A stretch of 45,507 nucleotides of DNA. Origin: CATOSD01 sp034422735. GTDB lineage: Bacteria > Chloroflexota > Dehalococcoidia > Lucifugimonadales > CATOSD01. The notes beneath the pieces were generated by a model. That model was not told the DNA's origin, ran no database searches, and worked only from the letters and a program-made list of their open reading frames with translations. Each line of letters begins with the position of its first letter. Position 1 is the stretch's first letter. The stretch lies in NCBI GenBank assembly GCA_034422735.1, contig DAOUJL010000069.1, forward strand, positions 1 through 45,507. The letters are read 5' to 3'. Made by a program: the position numbers and the translations under genes. This document shows positions 15,063 to 24,061 of this stretch, one piece after another.

Positions 15063-16370
15063 TTGTCATTCGATTTCGTGCAGACGACCCCCAGGAGCGC
15101 GAGTAGCCTCGCCCCACACGCTCCCGCCGACCAGCTCGCCCTCGCCGCCGAGGCCGGCAGCGCGCTCCGGGACGCCCGAGTCATCCACGTCAACTCCACC
15201 GCTGTCGGCGGCGGCGTGGCCGAGGTACTCAAGAGCCTTACGCCGCTGATGTCCGACTGCGGCCCCGAAACCGAGTGGATGGTCATCCAGGGCACCGACG
15301 ACTTCTTCGAGATCACCAAGCGTCTCCACAATCTGCTCCAGGGCGCCGACGGCGAACTCACACAGGGTGAGCTCGAGCGCTATGTAGCGCACAACGAGAA
15401 CGTGGCCCGACAGATCGCCGCCAACGGCGTCTCGCCCGACGTCTGGGTGCTGCACGATCCGCAGACGCTGCCGCTCGCCGCGCTGCTGCCGGCCGGCTCC
15501 CGCGTCATCTGGGTGTGCCACATCGACACCACCCTGCCCAACAGGCCCGTCATCGAGCAGCTCGTGCCCTTCATGCGGCAGGCCCACCGCGTCGTCGTCT
15601 CCCTGCCCCACTACGCCGTACCCGACCTCGACCCCTCGGTCGTGCGCGTGATCCCGCCCGCCATCGACCCGCTGCTTCCCAAGAACACGCCGCGCCCCGA
15701 AGCCGACGTGCGCCGCACCCTGTCCGCCATGGGCCTGGACACCAGTCGTCCCCTGATGGCGCAGGTGTCGCGGTTCGACTACTGGAAGGACCCGTGGGGA
15801 GTGATCGACGCCTACCGGGAGGCCAAGCAGAGCGTGCCGGACGTCCAGCTCGCGCTGCTCGGCGTCATCGAGGCGAAGGACGACCCGGAGGCGTTCGACG
15901 TGCTGGAGACCGTGCGCGCCCACGCCGGCGGCGACCCTGACGTGCATCTCTACTCCGACCCCGCCGAGGCGGGCGAGTTGGAGGTCGGCGCCATACAGCA
16001 GGGCGCCGGCGTCGTCATCCAGAAGTCCCTCCGCGAGGGATTCGGCCTCACCGTTACCGAGGCCATGTGGAAGGGATCGCCCGTAATCGGCGGCAACTGC
16101 GGCGGCATACGCGCCCAGATAGCCGACGGGAGCACCGGATACCTCGTCGACTCCCCCTCGGAGTGCGCCCGGCGCGCCGTGGACCTGCTGAGCAACCCCG
16201 AAGAGGCCCGCCGCATGGGCCGCGCCGCCCGCGAGTCCGTCCGCCAGCGCTATCTAACCTCGCGGCTGCTGGCCGACTACCTGTCCCTGGTCCGCGAGCT
16301 TGCGACAGCCCAGGCCGCCCGCCCCACCCTGGCCATCAGCCACCCAACCTTCGCCGCCGCCGATTCCTAG
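15063..16370 (+). CDS. treT: GT4 glycosyltransferase, trehalose synthase (TreT) type
   Basis: A 435-residue retaining glycosyltransferase with two Rossmann-like halves. HVNSTAVGGGVAEVLKSL at the N-terminus and WVCHIDTTLPN in the middle are characteristic of trehalose glycosyltransferring synthases, which join nucleotide-diphosphate-glucose and glucose. The donor-binding motif is SLREGFGLTVTEAMWKGSP (EGFGLTVTE is the E-x7-E). TTG 15063 follows AAGGTGG. It is 17 bp after cysC, so they may be co-transcribed. Trehalose or a related compatible solute is the likely product. Confidence 0.85.
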   Translation: MSFDFVQTTPRSASSLAPHAPADQLALAAEAGSALRDARVIHVNSTAVGGGVAEVLKSLTPLMSDCGPETEWMVIQGTDDFFEITKRLHNLLQGADGELTQGELERYVAHNENVARQIAANGVSPDVWVLHDPQTLPLAALLPAGSRVIWVCHIDTTLPNRPVIEQLVPFMRQAHRVVVSLPHYAVPDLDPSVVRVIPPAIDPLLPKNTPRPEADVRRTLSAMGLDTSRPLMAQVSRFDYWKDPWGVIDAYREAKQSVPDVQLALLGVIEAKDDPEAFDVLETVRAHAGGDPDVHLYSDPAEAGELEVGAIQQGAGVVIQKSLREGFGLTVTEAMWKGSPVIGGNCGGIRAQIADGSTGYLVDSPSECARRAVDLLSNPEEARRMGRAARESVRQRYLTSRLLADYLSLVRELATAQAARPTLAISHPTFAAADS

Positions 16371-16390
16371 CCGCCCGCACCTTGCTGTCC

Positions 16391-16411
16391 CCTCTCCCTT
16401 GACGGGAGAGG
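16391..16411. repeat. intergenic palindrome (CCTCTCCC type)
   Basis: CCTCTCCC, 5-base loop, GGGAGAGG, followed by ATCAGGGTGAGGGTGAAAG. It follows the trehalose synthase stop by 20 bp. Confidence 0.8.
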
Positions 16412-16449
16412 ATCAGGGTGAGGGTGAAAGCGAAGCGAACACCCGCCCC

Positions 16450-16518
16450 GGTTCCGTTTACTTTGGGAGTCTTCCCACCCAAGGCTGTTCCTGCTAGACC
16501 CTGTAAGTAAACGGAACC
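16450..16518. repeat. 14-bp perfect inverted repeat around a 41-bp core
   Basis: GGTTCCGTTTACTT (16450-16463) and its exact complement (16505-16518). It lies upstream of the EEP-family gene. It could be the pair of ends of a very small non-autonomous element, a recombinase core site or an operator. It has no coding capacity. Confidence 0.6.
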
Positions 16519-16592
16519 CCTCCTCGCTGTGGAACAGAGGTATGGAGTAAGACTCGCGGGGAACTATCGCGGAAGATGACAAGGAGGATGAA

Positions 16593-17501
16593 ATGGCTGT
16601 GACAGTAGTTAGCTGGAACATCGCGAAGAGACTTGAGCCGTGGCGTGAGCTGATGCGGATGGACGCGGACGTCGCGCTGCTACAGGAGGCCATGCTGCCG
16701 TCGGAGGACGTGACCGGGCTAGGGGACGCTGCGCCCCCGCACACAGAGAGCGCCGGGGCACTGGAGATCGGCCCGCGAGAGTCGTGGGACTCCCATTCGT
16801 GGAACTCCGACTGGTGGCACGGGCGCGGCTGGAACGCGCTCTATGACCGTTGGCCGATGGTGGTGCGTCTCTCGGACCGGGTGGAGGTGGAGTGGTTCAG
16901 GCAGATTAGCCCGGTGTGGGGCGGTGAACCGGATGAGATCGAAGTGAGCGGGATTGGGACGATAACGGCAGCGCGCGTTACGGCAAAGGACCGCTCAATA
17001 GAGCCGTTCATTGCAGTTTCGATGTATGCGCGGTGGTTGGGGCCGCATCCCTCCGCGGCCGGAGACTGGATCTATCCCGACGCTTCGGCCCACCGCATCA
17101 TCTCCGACCTGTCGACGTTCATCGGGTATTACGACCGCCCGTCAGAACATCGCATACTCGCGGCCGGTGACTTGAATATGGCGTTCAATAGTACTAGTCA
17201 ATTCGACCATCGGGCTCAGACCGTTCTGGACCGGTTTCAGGCTCTCGGGCTGGACTACCTGGGTCCGCATTACCCAGCCGGTCGCCGAGCCGACCCCATT
17301 CCCGCGCACTTGAATGAGGAGTCCCTAGACGTGCCTACCTACTACCACGTACCGACGAACACTCCTGCCGGCGCCTACGTCCAGCTTGACCACGTTTTCG
17401 CGTCACGCGGATTCCATGAATCAATCAGTGTCCGTGCGTTGAATGAGGTTGATGAGTGGGGTCCGAGCGACCACTGTCGCGTGCTGGTCAATGTCGGGTA
17501 G
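16593..17501 (+). CDS. endonuclease/exonuclease/phosphatase (EEP) family protein
   Basis: A 302-residue protein of the DNase I-like EEP superfamily. The order SWNIAK, LLQEAM (metal-binding Glu), AAGDLNMAF (Asp-x-Asn), LDHVFAS and SDHCRV (catalytic Asp-His) is complete. EEP members cut DNA or RNA, or hydrolyse phospholipids or sugar phosphates, so the substrate is open. AAGGAGG lies five bases before the ATG. Third-position base use is noticeably less G/C-rich than in the flanking genes (for example AATAGTACTAGTCAA within it), which together with the inverted repeat upstream hints at later acquisition. Confidence 0.85.
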   Translation: MAVTVVSWNIAKRLEPWRELMRMDADVALLQEAMLPSEDVTGLGDAAPPHTESAGALEIGPRESWDSHSWNSDWWHGRGWNALYDRWPMVVRLSDRVEVEWFRQISPVWGGEPDEIEVSGIGTITAARVTAKDRSIEPFIAVSMYARWLGPHPSAAGDWIYPDASAHRIISDLSTFIGYYDRPSEHRILAAGDLNMAFNSTSQFDHRAQTVLDRFQALGLDYLGPHYPAGRRADPIPAHLNEESLDVPTYYHVPTNTPAGAYVQLDHVFASRGFHESISVRALNEVDEWGPSDHCRVLVNVG

Positions 17502-17526
17502 GGTACGGAACCCCCGCCCCCGCCCA

Positions 17527-17556
17527 CTGGCGGCAGCGCACGCGCTTTGCTAGAAT
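17527..17556 (+). promoter_or_regulatory. possible promoter of the first M20 gene
   Basis: CTGGCG (17527-17532), 18-bp spacer, TAGAAT (17551-17556). The -10 box is identical to those at 8287 and 30814; the -35 box is weak. Confidence 0.4.
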
Positions 17557-17602
17557 CGCTCCGTCTCTGAGACAACGCCAGGCACACTTTCCAGGAGCCG
17601 CC

Positions 17603-18931
17603 ATGCCCACCACGCAAGAGCTGAAAGCCAGGGTCCAGGCCGAAATCGACCGCCGCGGCCAGGAGCTGATAGCCACCACCAAGCACATTCTCAACAACCC
17701 CGAACCCGGCTTCCGCGAGGTCAAGACCGCCCGCACCGTGGCCGAGAACTTCCAGGCCATGGGCATACCCTACGAGGACGGCATCGGCATCACCGGACTC
17801 AAAGGCATGCTGAACGGCGGCTCCTCCGGCCCCACCGTTGCCGTCATGGGCGAGCTCGACTCCCTCAAGGTGCTGGGCCACCCCCACGCCGACCCCGATA
17901 CCACCGCCGCCCACGCCTGCGGCCACCACTGCCAGATCGGAATGATGCTCGCCGTCGCCGCCGGCCTCTCCGGCTCCGGCGTGATGGACGACCTCGCCGG
18001 GCGCGTCGCGCTCATCGCCGTGCCCGCGGAGGAGTACATCGAGATCGAGTACAGGGACGACCTCCGCAGGGAGGGCAAGCTGGAGTTCCTGGGCGGCAAG
18101 CCGGAGTTCATCCGCCTCGGCGCGCTCGACGACGTGGACCTCGCGATGATGACCCACACCTCCAGCAACAGCGACGAGGGCAAGATCGCCATCGGCGGCA
18201 CAAACAACGGCATCGTCGCCAAGCGCATCCAGTTCAACGGCCGCGCCTCCCACGCCGGCGGCGCGCCCCACGCCGGGGTGAACGCCCTGAACGCCGCCAT
18301 GATCGCGCTGAACGCCATCCACGCCCAGCGCGAGACCTACCGCGACCACGACACCATACGCATCCACCCCATCATCACCCGCGGCGGCGCGTCCGTGAAC
18401 TCCGTCCCCGCCGACGTCCGCATGGAGACGTTCGTGCGCGGCAGGTCCGTCGAGGCCTTCCTCGCCGCCAGCGACAAGGTGGACCGCGCGCTCCGAGCCG
18501 GCGCGATGGCCGTGGGCGGCAGCGTCGACATCACCACGCTGCCCGGCTACATGCCCATCCAGAACGACGAGCCGATGCTCCAGCTATACCGCGCCAACGC
18601 CGCCGGACTCGTGGGCGAGGAGAACATCGTCCGCCTCCAGCACCGCACCGGCTCCACCGACATGGGCGACGTCTCCCAGATCATGCCCATAATCCACCCC
18701 TACGTCGTCGCGGCCACCGGCAGCGGCCACGGCAACGACTACGTGGTGCAGGACTACGAACTCGGCGTGCTCACCGCGGCAAAGGCCATGGCAGCCACCG
18801 TCGTCGACCTGCTCGCGGACGGCGCGCGCCACGCCAGCGAGATCAAGGAGCGCTACCACGCCCCTATGACCAAGTCCGAGTACCTGTCCGTCATGCGCAG
18901 CATGCACAAAGAGGCCACCTACACCAAGTAG
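17603..18931 (+). CDS. M20-family metallo-amidohydrolase (copy 1)
   Basis: A 442-residue M20-type hydrolase, expected to release an acyl or amino-acid group from an amide using two metal ions. The ligands AHACGHH, the Glu pair PAEEY, and GSGHGND are visible, and the lid domain starts around GGTNNGIVAKRI. The usual motif is CGHD followed by His two residues later, but here it is CGHHCQ, as in the next gene. The start is ATG 17603, five bases after AGGAG. It is clearly a tandem paralogue of 19018-20358. The substrate is unknown; p-aminobenzoyl-glutamate or peptide-like amides are possible. Confidence 0.87.
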   Translation: MPTTQELKARVQAEIDRRGQELIATTKHILNNPEPGFREVKTARTVAENFQAMGIPYEDGIGITGLKGMLNGGSSGPTVAVMGELDSLKVLGHPHADPDTTAAHACGHHCQIGMMLAVAAGLSGSGVMDDLAGRVALIAVPAEEYIEIEYRDDLRREGKLEFLGGKPEFIRLGALDDVDLAMMTHTSSNSDEGKIAIGGTNNGIVAKRIQFNGRASHAGGAPHAGVNALNAAMIALNAIHAQRETYRDHDTIRIHPIITRGGASVNSVPADVRMETFVRGRSVEAFLAASDKVDRALRAGAMAVGGSVDITTLPGYMPIQNDEPMLQLYRANAAGLVGEENIVRLQHRTGSTDMGDVSQIMPIIHPYVVAATGSGHGNDYVVQDYELGVLTAAKAMAATVVDLLADGARHASEIKERYHAPMTKSEYLSVMRSMHKEATYTK

Positions 18932-18945
18932 CGGCGGATGTCGTC

Positions 18946-18968
18946 CCTTCCCCCTCGCAGGGGGAAGG
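18946..18968. repeat. intergenic palindrome (CCTTCCCCC type)
   Basis: CCTTCCCCC, loop TCGCA, GGGGGAAGG, then TTAGGATGGGGGCG. It lies between the two tandem M20 genes. Confidence 0.85.
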
Positions 18969-19017
18969 TTAGGATGGGGGCGCCGCCCCCGCGACAACGC
19001 AATCACCGGAGGGCGAA

Positions 19018-20358
19018 ATGCCGACCATAGAGGAGCTCAAGCTAAAGGCCCAGGCGGCGATCGACGAGCGCAGCGACTGGCTCGTCAACATCTCCAAGAC
19101 CATCCTGGACAACCCCGAACCGGGCTTCCACGAGTTCAAGACCGCCGCCCTGGTCAGCGAGAGGCTGAGCGAGCTCGGCATCGGCCACCAGACCGGCATC
19201 GCGCTCACAGGCATCAAGGGCGTGCTCGCCGGCGGCAGGCCCGGCCCGACCGTCGCCGTCATCGGCGAGCTCGACTCGCTGCGCGTGCTCGACCACGCCC
19301 ACGCCGACCCCGAGACCGGCGCCGCCCACGCCTGCGGCCACCACTGCCAGATAGGCATGATGATGGGTGCCGCCGTTGGCCTGATGGTGCCCGAGGTGAT
19401 CGACTCCCTCGCGGGCAACGTCGCGCTCATCGCCGTCCCCGCCGAGGAGTTCATCGACGTACAGTACCGCTGGAACCTCCACAAGGAGGGCAAGCTGGGC
19501 CTCATGGCGGGCAAGCAGGAGTTCATCCGCCTGGGCGCGTTCGACGACGTGGACATGGCCATGATGGTGCACACCGCCTCCACCAACGAGCGCACCAAGT
19601 TCGCAATCGGCGGCACCAGCAACGGCCACGTGGTCAAGTACATCAGGTTCGTCGGCAAGGCCGCCCACGCCGGCGGCTCCCCCGAGCTGGGCGTGAACGC
19701 GCTGCAGGCCGCGATGGTCTCGCTGAACGCGCTGAACAGCCAGCGCGAGACCCTCCGCAACGAGGACACCATACGGCTTCACGGCATACTCACCCACGGC
19801 GGCGTGGCCGTCAACTCCGTCCCCGCCGACGTGCGCTACGAGGGCCGCGTGCGGGGCAGGAACGCCGACGTGATCGCCGACGCGAACATGAAGATGGACC
19901 GCTGCATGAGGGCTGGCGCGCTCGCCATGGGCGCGACGGTCGAGATCGTGTCCATCCCCGGCTACCTGCCGATGGTCAACAACGACGACCTGATGGACGT
20001 GTTCAAGGCCAACGCAGAGGACCTGGTCGGCGAGCGGGAGGTCGGCGTCCATCCGCCCAACCTCAACCGCGGCGGCTCGACGGACATGGGGGACCTGAGC
20101 CAGATAATGCCGGTGGTCCACCCTTATACCCGCGCCGCCACCGGCACCGGCCACGGCACCGACTACGTGATCCAGGACTACGAGCAGGCCGTCATCAACC
20201 CGGCCAAGGCGATGGCCATGTCGGTGATCGACCTGCTCTACGGCGACGCCGAGCGCGCCAAGCAGACCCTCGACAACAGCCCGCCCAACATGAGCAAGGC
20301 GCAGTACCTGGCCCTGCAGGACAGCCGCCTGGTCGAAGAGGTCTACGTGGGGGAGTAG
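19018..20358 (+). CDS. M20-family metallo-amidohydrolase (copy 2)
   Basis: A 446-residue paralogue of the preceding gene. Shared stretches include ILDNPEPGFHEFKTA, AAHACGHHCQIGMM, VALIAVPAEEF and VNSVPADVR. The same unusual CGHHCQ replaces CGHD. The C-terminal metal ligand stands in GTGHGTDYV. GGAGGG precedes the ATG by five bases. The two genes differ enough across the whole length to have separate substrates, or they may form a heteromer. This is inferred from the tandem arrangement only. Confidence 0.87.
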   Translation: MPTIEELKLKAQAAIDERSDWLVNISKTILDNPEPGFHEFKTAALVSERLSELGIGHQTGIALTGIKGVLAGGRPGPTVAVIGELDSLRVLDHAHADPETGAAHACGHHCQIGMMMGAAVGLMVPEVIDSLAGNVALIAVPAEEFIDVQYRWNLHKEGKLGLMAGKQEFIRLGAFDDVDMAMMVHTASTNERTKFAIGGTSNGHVVKYIRFVGKAAHAGGSPELGVNALQAAMVSLNALNSQRETLRNEDTIRLHGILTHGGVAVNSVPADVRYEGRVRGRNADVIADANMKMDRCMRAGALAMGATVEIVSIPGYLPMVNNDDLMDVFKANAEDLVGEREVGVHPPNLNRGGSTDMGDLSQIMPVVHPYTRAATGTGHGTDYVIQDYEQAVINPAKAMAMSVIDLLYGDAERAKQTLDNSPPNMSKAQYLALQDSRLVEEVYVGE

Positions 20359-20373
20359 GGGCATCGCTAATCC

Positions 20374-20395
20374 CCCTCTCACTCGATGGGAGAGG
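20374..20395. repeat. intergenic palindrome (CCCTCTC type)
   Basis: CCCTCTC and GAGAGG arms around ACTCGATGG, followed by GGGCGAGGGTGAAA. An imperfect copy after the second M20 gene. Confidence 0.65.
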
Positions 20396-20478
20396 CCCAG
20401 GGCGAGGGTGAAACGCCGCTCACAGACAACCCCCCAAACCGCCCTCGCGCACGCGGCACATGGTCCGGCCGGCGAGGT

Positions 20479-21036
20479 TCAGAAACCACTTGGCCGAAAA
20501 CTTGGCCAGATACCCCTACGACGAGCGTATGCCCACCTTCTGCATTCGGCTACTAGCTCGCACGACTCCAGTTCTTCTTCCGTGTATTGCACTTTCGTAA
20601 AGTACGCTTGAACCGTGTTTGCGGACAGGCTTTGCGTCGGCCTGTAGTATCGGAACGGAAACAGAACCCCGGTCTTGAAACTTATCTCTGGCACGCTTAC
20701 GAAGTTGCCGAGTTCGACCAGTACGCCGGCACTGTCTTCGGTATGCAAAATGATGATGAGGTCGACGTCGCTGCTGCTAAGAAATCGGCGTTCCTGCTCG
20801 ACCCAAGGAACAAGCGGATTATCCATCGCCACATACTGTTCAGGGAAGAACGTCTGATGACCATCCGCCTCAAGAGCGTTCGCTATCTGGCGTCGTTTCC
20901 GAGTGCCTATGTTGTCGGCAGCATCCAAGTTCGGCCCGAGAACGGCGATATGAAGAGATCTCTCAGGCGCATCATCCACAAGCTCTTTCTGTCTGGCTAG
21001 GACTGTCTCGTTTATCGTTTCGTCGTGGTCCATCAT
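20479..21036 (-). CDS. nucleoside deoxyribosyltransferase/SLOG-like protein, possible effector
   Basis: A 185-residue protein with a Rossmann-like pattern: SLHIAVLGPN (strand 1), a basic helix GTRKRRQIANALEADGH, then FFPE, VDLIIILHTEDSAG, and LVELGNF with Glu108. The arrangement of a short beta-alpha fold with a late Glu in VELGNF is like nucleoside 2-deoxyribosyltransferases and related nucleotide-sensing or cleaving domains of conflict systems. This is an inference; no signature is decisive. It overlaps the upstream gene by four bases (ATGA). Base use is more AT-rich than its neighbours, suggesting an acquired two-gene unit. Confidence 0.65.
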   Translation of the reverse strand: MMDHDETINETVLARQKELVDDAPERSLHIAVLGPNLDAADNIGTRKRRQIANALEADGHQTFFPEQYVAMDNPLVPWVEQERRFLSSSDVDLIIILHTEDSAGVLVELGNFVSVPEISFKTGVLFPFRYYRPTQSLSANTVQAYFTKVQYTEEELESCELVAECRRWAYARRRGIWPSFRPSGF

Positions 21037-21365
21037 CTCTGGCCCAGGGACTCGATGAATCCCTGTCCGGCCTCTGTGATGTAGATGATCTTGGCGCCGA
21101 CTTCACAGAAGTTAGCCGCCGTCAATCTAGCCAAGGCGATTCCGCGTTGGCCCGTATCAAACTCGGCTATCTTGACGGTTGACTGTTGGTACAAATCCAG
21201 TAGGAGCCGGACCGCGTCCTCATCAATGAGTACCTCGGCCGCTTTCCACCGGAAGTGGTTGTTCGCCATGTTCAGGCGTATTCGCAGTTCCTCCGTCTCA
21301 TCCGGCACGTCTGCGTGGCAGCAGACCTGAACGCCGGGCGAATCGCCGGCAATTTCTTCGCACAT
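21033..21365 (-). CDS. small winged-helix-like partner of the upstream-coupled gene pair
   Basis: A 110-residue protein, first gene of the pair. Helical segments ELRIRLNMANNHFRWKAAE and DAVRLLLDLYQQ are followed by IALARLTAANFCEVG and a terminal AKIIYITEAGQGFIESLG, the last typical of the wing of winged-helix DNA-binding or sensor proteins. AGGAG lies eight bases before ATG 21365. Coupling by a four-base overlap to the nucleotide-processing-like protein suggests a regulator-effector or toxin-antitoxin relation. Not proven. Confidence 0.6.
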   Translation of the reverse strand: MCEEIAGDSPGVQVCCHADVPDETEELRIRLNMANNHFRWKAAEVLIDEDAVRLLLDLYQQSTVKIAEFDTGQRGIALARLTAANFCEVGAKIIYITEAGQGFIESLGQR

Positions 21366-21430
21366 CGCTCATTCTCCTCGAGGCGTGACCACAGCATACA
21401 TCAGGCCGCCACCAATCGCCTAGCCAGACG

Positions 21431-24022
21431 CTACCCCCCGAATCGCCCCGCCAGCTCCGCCGCGTTGCGCTCCAGCCACGCCACGTTCAGACGCACCCGC
21501 TCCAGCGACTGCCGTATGCTCATGTCCGCAGATGGCGTCGGGTTGTCGCGGAAGAAGCGCTCCACGTCCTCCAGCCGCTCCCGCGTCGTGAACCCCGACG
21601 TTATCGACACCAGCCGCATTATCTGGAAACCGCCGTCGCCGTAGCGCCGGTCGAACTCCCCCCAGTTCTCCTTCACGAACTCCCACGTCAGGTTGCGGCC
21701 CGTTCGCGTGCCCGCCGCCCGCACCACCATCGTGATGGTGTCCTGCGACCGCACCTCGTCGCCCAGCGAGCGCTCCAGCGCGTCCCGGACCAGCCCCGGC
21801 TGCTCGAACTGCGTCAGCGCCGCCAGCAGACGCACCTCCTCCTCCTGCGAGGGCGCGCCGCGCTTGAGATTCCACAGCGACTCGTAGGTCCCGCCGTCGC
21901 CCTGCTTGGCGGCCAGCGAGAACACTATCGACCGTATGTCCGGCCTCACGTTCGCCGCGTCGTCGACGTACTGCCCCAGCCGACGCGCCGCCTCGGCCAG
22001 CGTCTCCGCGTCGCCGTAGCCGCCGAGCTGACCCAGCGCCGTGCTGCGCAGCAGCGGCGTCCGCGGTCCCTCGCCCTCGGCTTCGTCCCAGCCCACGCCG
22101 GCGCCGATGGGCCGGAAGATGCCCAGCGCGAACTCCCGGAACCTGTCGTAGTACGGCGCGTCCCACAGCAGCCGGTCTATGCCGCCCAGGTTCGCCGCCA
22201 GGTCCGCGCACACCGAGGCGTCCGTCTCGTTCGCGTAGGCCTCCGCCACGCGCAGGAAGTCCGTGGCCGGCACGTGACCCGCGCGGGCCAGCGCGTAGGC
22301 GTCGTTCTGAATCCCCAGCCGGTCTATCGCCGGAAGCTCAAGATCGCGTATCGGCGCGATAAGGCGCTCAAGCTCCTCGCTCTGGTACTTCACGCGGTAG
22401 AACCCCGTCTGTGACGGGTTCACCTTCACCCACTCGTCCGGCGACTCGCTCGCCAGCCGCACCGCGGCATCTCTCTCCGACACCAGCTCGCTGACCGGCT
22501 CGGCGACGGACGCGCTCCGCACGCTGAACGGCACGCGCCACAGCGTCGGGTCGTCCTCCTCGCCGCCCTCTATGTCCTCGTACACGAACCGCCGCTGCGA
22601 CAGGCTCACGTCCGCGCCGTCGTCCTGCCTGTCGATCGAGACATCCAGCACCGGGTAGCCCGTCTGCTTCACCCAGCTATCCATGATCTCCGCCACCGGC
22701 TGCCCGGACGCCTCACCGAGCGCGTTCCACAGGTCCACCGTGCGCGCGTTGGCGTAGGCGTTCGCGGTCAGGTAGTCGTGCAGCCCGCGCCGGAAGGTCT
22801 CCGCGCCCAGGAAGTTCTCCAGCATCCGCAGCACCGAGCCGCCCTTGCTGTAGCTGATCGCGTCGAACAGCTCGCCTATCTCCGCGGGGTTGTTCACCTC
22901 CTGTTCGATCGGGTGCGAGCTCTTCAGGCCGTCCAGGCTCAGCGCGGTGTTCGTGTCCGACGTGACGAACTGCGTCCACATCTCCCACTCCGGGAACAGC
23001 GCGTCCACGGCCTTGTCCCCCATCCACGACGCGAAGCTCTCGTTCAGCCACAGGTCGTTCCACCACGCCATCGTCACCAGGTCGCCGAACCACATGTGCG
23101 CCATCTCGTGCGAGATGATCGCCGCCACGATCTGCCGCGTGAGCGTCGAGCTGTTCTGCTCGTCGACCAGCAGCGCCACCTCCCGGTACGTTATCGCGCC
23201 CCAGTTCTCCATCGCGCCCGCCGCGAAGTCCGGTATGGCCAGGTGGTCCAGCTTGGGCAGCGGGAACGGGATGCCGAAGTAGTCGTTGAAGTAGTCCAGC
23301 AGCTTGATGGACGTCTCCAGCGCGTACAGCCCCTGCTCCTCCTTGCCGCTGGTGGCCCACACGCGAATCAGCGTGCCGCTGTCCGCCCGACGCTCCACGC
23401 ACTTCAGGTCGCCCACCACGAACGCGAGCAGGTACGTGGACATGATCGGCGACTCCGCGAACCGCACCGTCTTCACGCCGCCGTCCCCGGCCTCCTCGCT
23501 CACGATGGGCATGTTGGACACCGCCACCAGGTCGGCGGGAATCCGCAGCGTGACCTCGAACGTGGCCTTCAGGGACGGCTCGTCCCAGCACGGGAAGGCG
23601 AGGCGCGCGTCCGTGGACTCGAACTGCGTGGTCGCCATCACCCGCTCGCGGCCGTCCGCGCCGGTGTAGCTGCTGCGGTAGAAGCCGCGCAGCCGGTCGT
23701 TCAGCTCGCCCGTGAACGCTAAGTCCAGACGGGCCTCGCCCGCGGCCAGTTCCCCGCCGAAGTCGAACGCGGCCGTCTCCTCGTCCTCGTCGTACTCGAT
23801 GTCCGAAGCGGCGCGTTCGGCACCGTCGGCCGTAGTCAGCGAGCACGATTGCACGGCTATCTCGGCGCAGTTGAGCACGATCCTCGAAGTCGGCTCCAGT
23901 ATCTCGACGTCAATCGACACCTGGCCGTCGAACGTGAACGCCTCCAGGTCCGGAGCCAGTGTCAGGTCATACCGTGTGGGCCGCACGTCCCTCGGCAAAG
24001 CGACCGCGTTGGATTCAGGCAT
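21431..24022 (-). CDS. pepN: M1-family aminopeptidase
   Basis: An 863-residue zinc aminopeptidase that removes N-terminal residues from peptides. GAMEN (269-273) and the zinc site HEMAH (305-309) with Glu328 in WLNESFASW are intact. The N-terminal beta domain, catalytic domain and C-terminal helical ERAP1-like domain (from about 540) are all present, so it is the long three-domain type. It has no signal peptide, so it is cytosolic. AAAGGA precedes ATG 24022. It is 39 bp after the enoyl-CoA hydratase gene on the same strand. Confidence 0.93.
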   Translation of the reverse strand: MPESNAVALPRDVRPTRYDLTLAPDLEAFTFDGQVSIDVEILEPTSRIVLNCAEIAVQSCSLTTADGAERAASDIEYDEDEETAAFDFGGELAAGEARLDLAFTGELNDRLRGFYRSSYTGADGRERVMATTQFESTDARLAFPCWDEPSLKATFEVTLRIPADLVAVSNMPIVSEEAGDGGVKTVRFAESPIMSTYLLAFVVGDLKCVERRADSGTLIRVWATSGKEEQGLYALETSIKLLDYFNDYFGIPFPLPKLDHLAIPDFAAGAMENWGAITYREVALLVDEQNSSTLTRQIVAAIISHEMAHMWFGDLVTMAWWNDLWLNESFASWMGDKAVDALFPEWEMWTQFVTSDTNTALSLDGLKSSHPIEQEVNNPAEIGELFDAISYSKGGSVLRMLENFLGAETFRRGLHDYLTANAYANARTVDLWNALGEASGQPVAEIMDSWVKQTGYPVLDVSIDRQDDGADVSLSQRRFVYEDIEGGEEDDPTLWRVPFSVRSASVAEPVSELVSERDAAVRLASESPDEWVKVNPSQTGFYRVKYQSEELERLIAPIRDLELPAIDRLGIQNDAYALARAGHVPATDFLRVAEAYANETDASVCADLAANLGGIDRLLWDAPYYDRFREFALGIFRPIGAGVGWDEAEGEGPRTPLLRSTALGQLGGYGDAETLAEAARRLGQYVDDAANVRPDIRSIVFSLAAKQGDGGTYESLWNLKRGAPSQEEEVRLLAALTQFEQPGLVRDALERSLGDEVRSQDTITMVVRAAGTRTGRNLTWEFVKENWGEFDRRYGDGGFQIMRLVSITSGFTTRERLEDVERFFRDNPTPSADMSIRQSLERVRLNVAWLERNAAELAGRFGG

Positions 24023-24061
24023 TTTTAGTCCTTTCTCAGTAAGATGCTAGACGCGGCTGTT

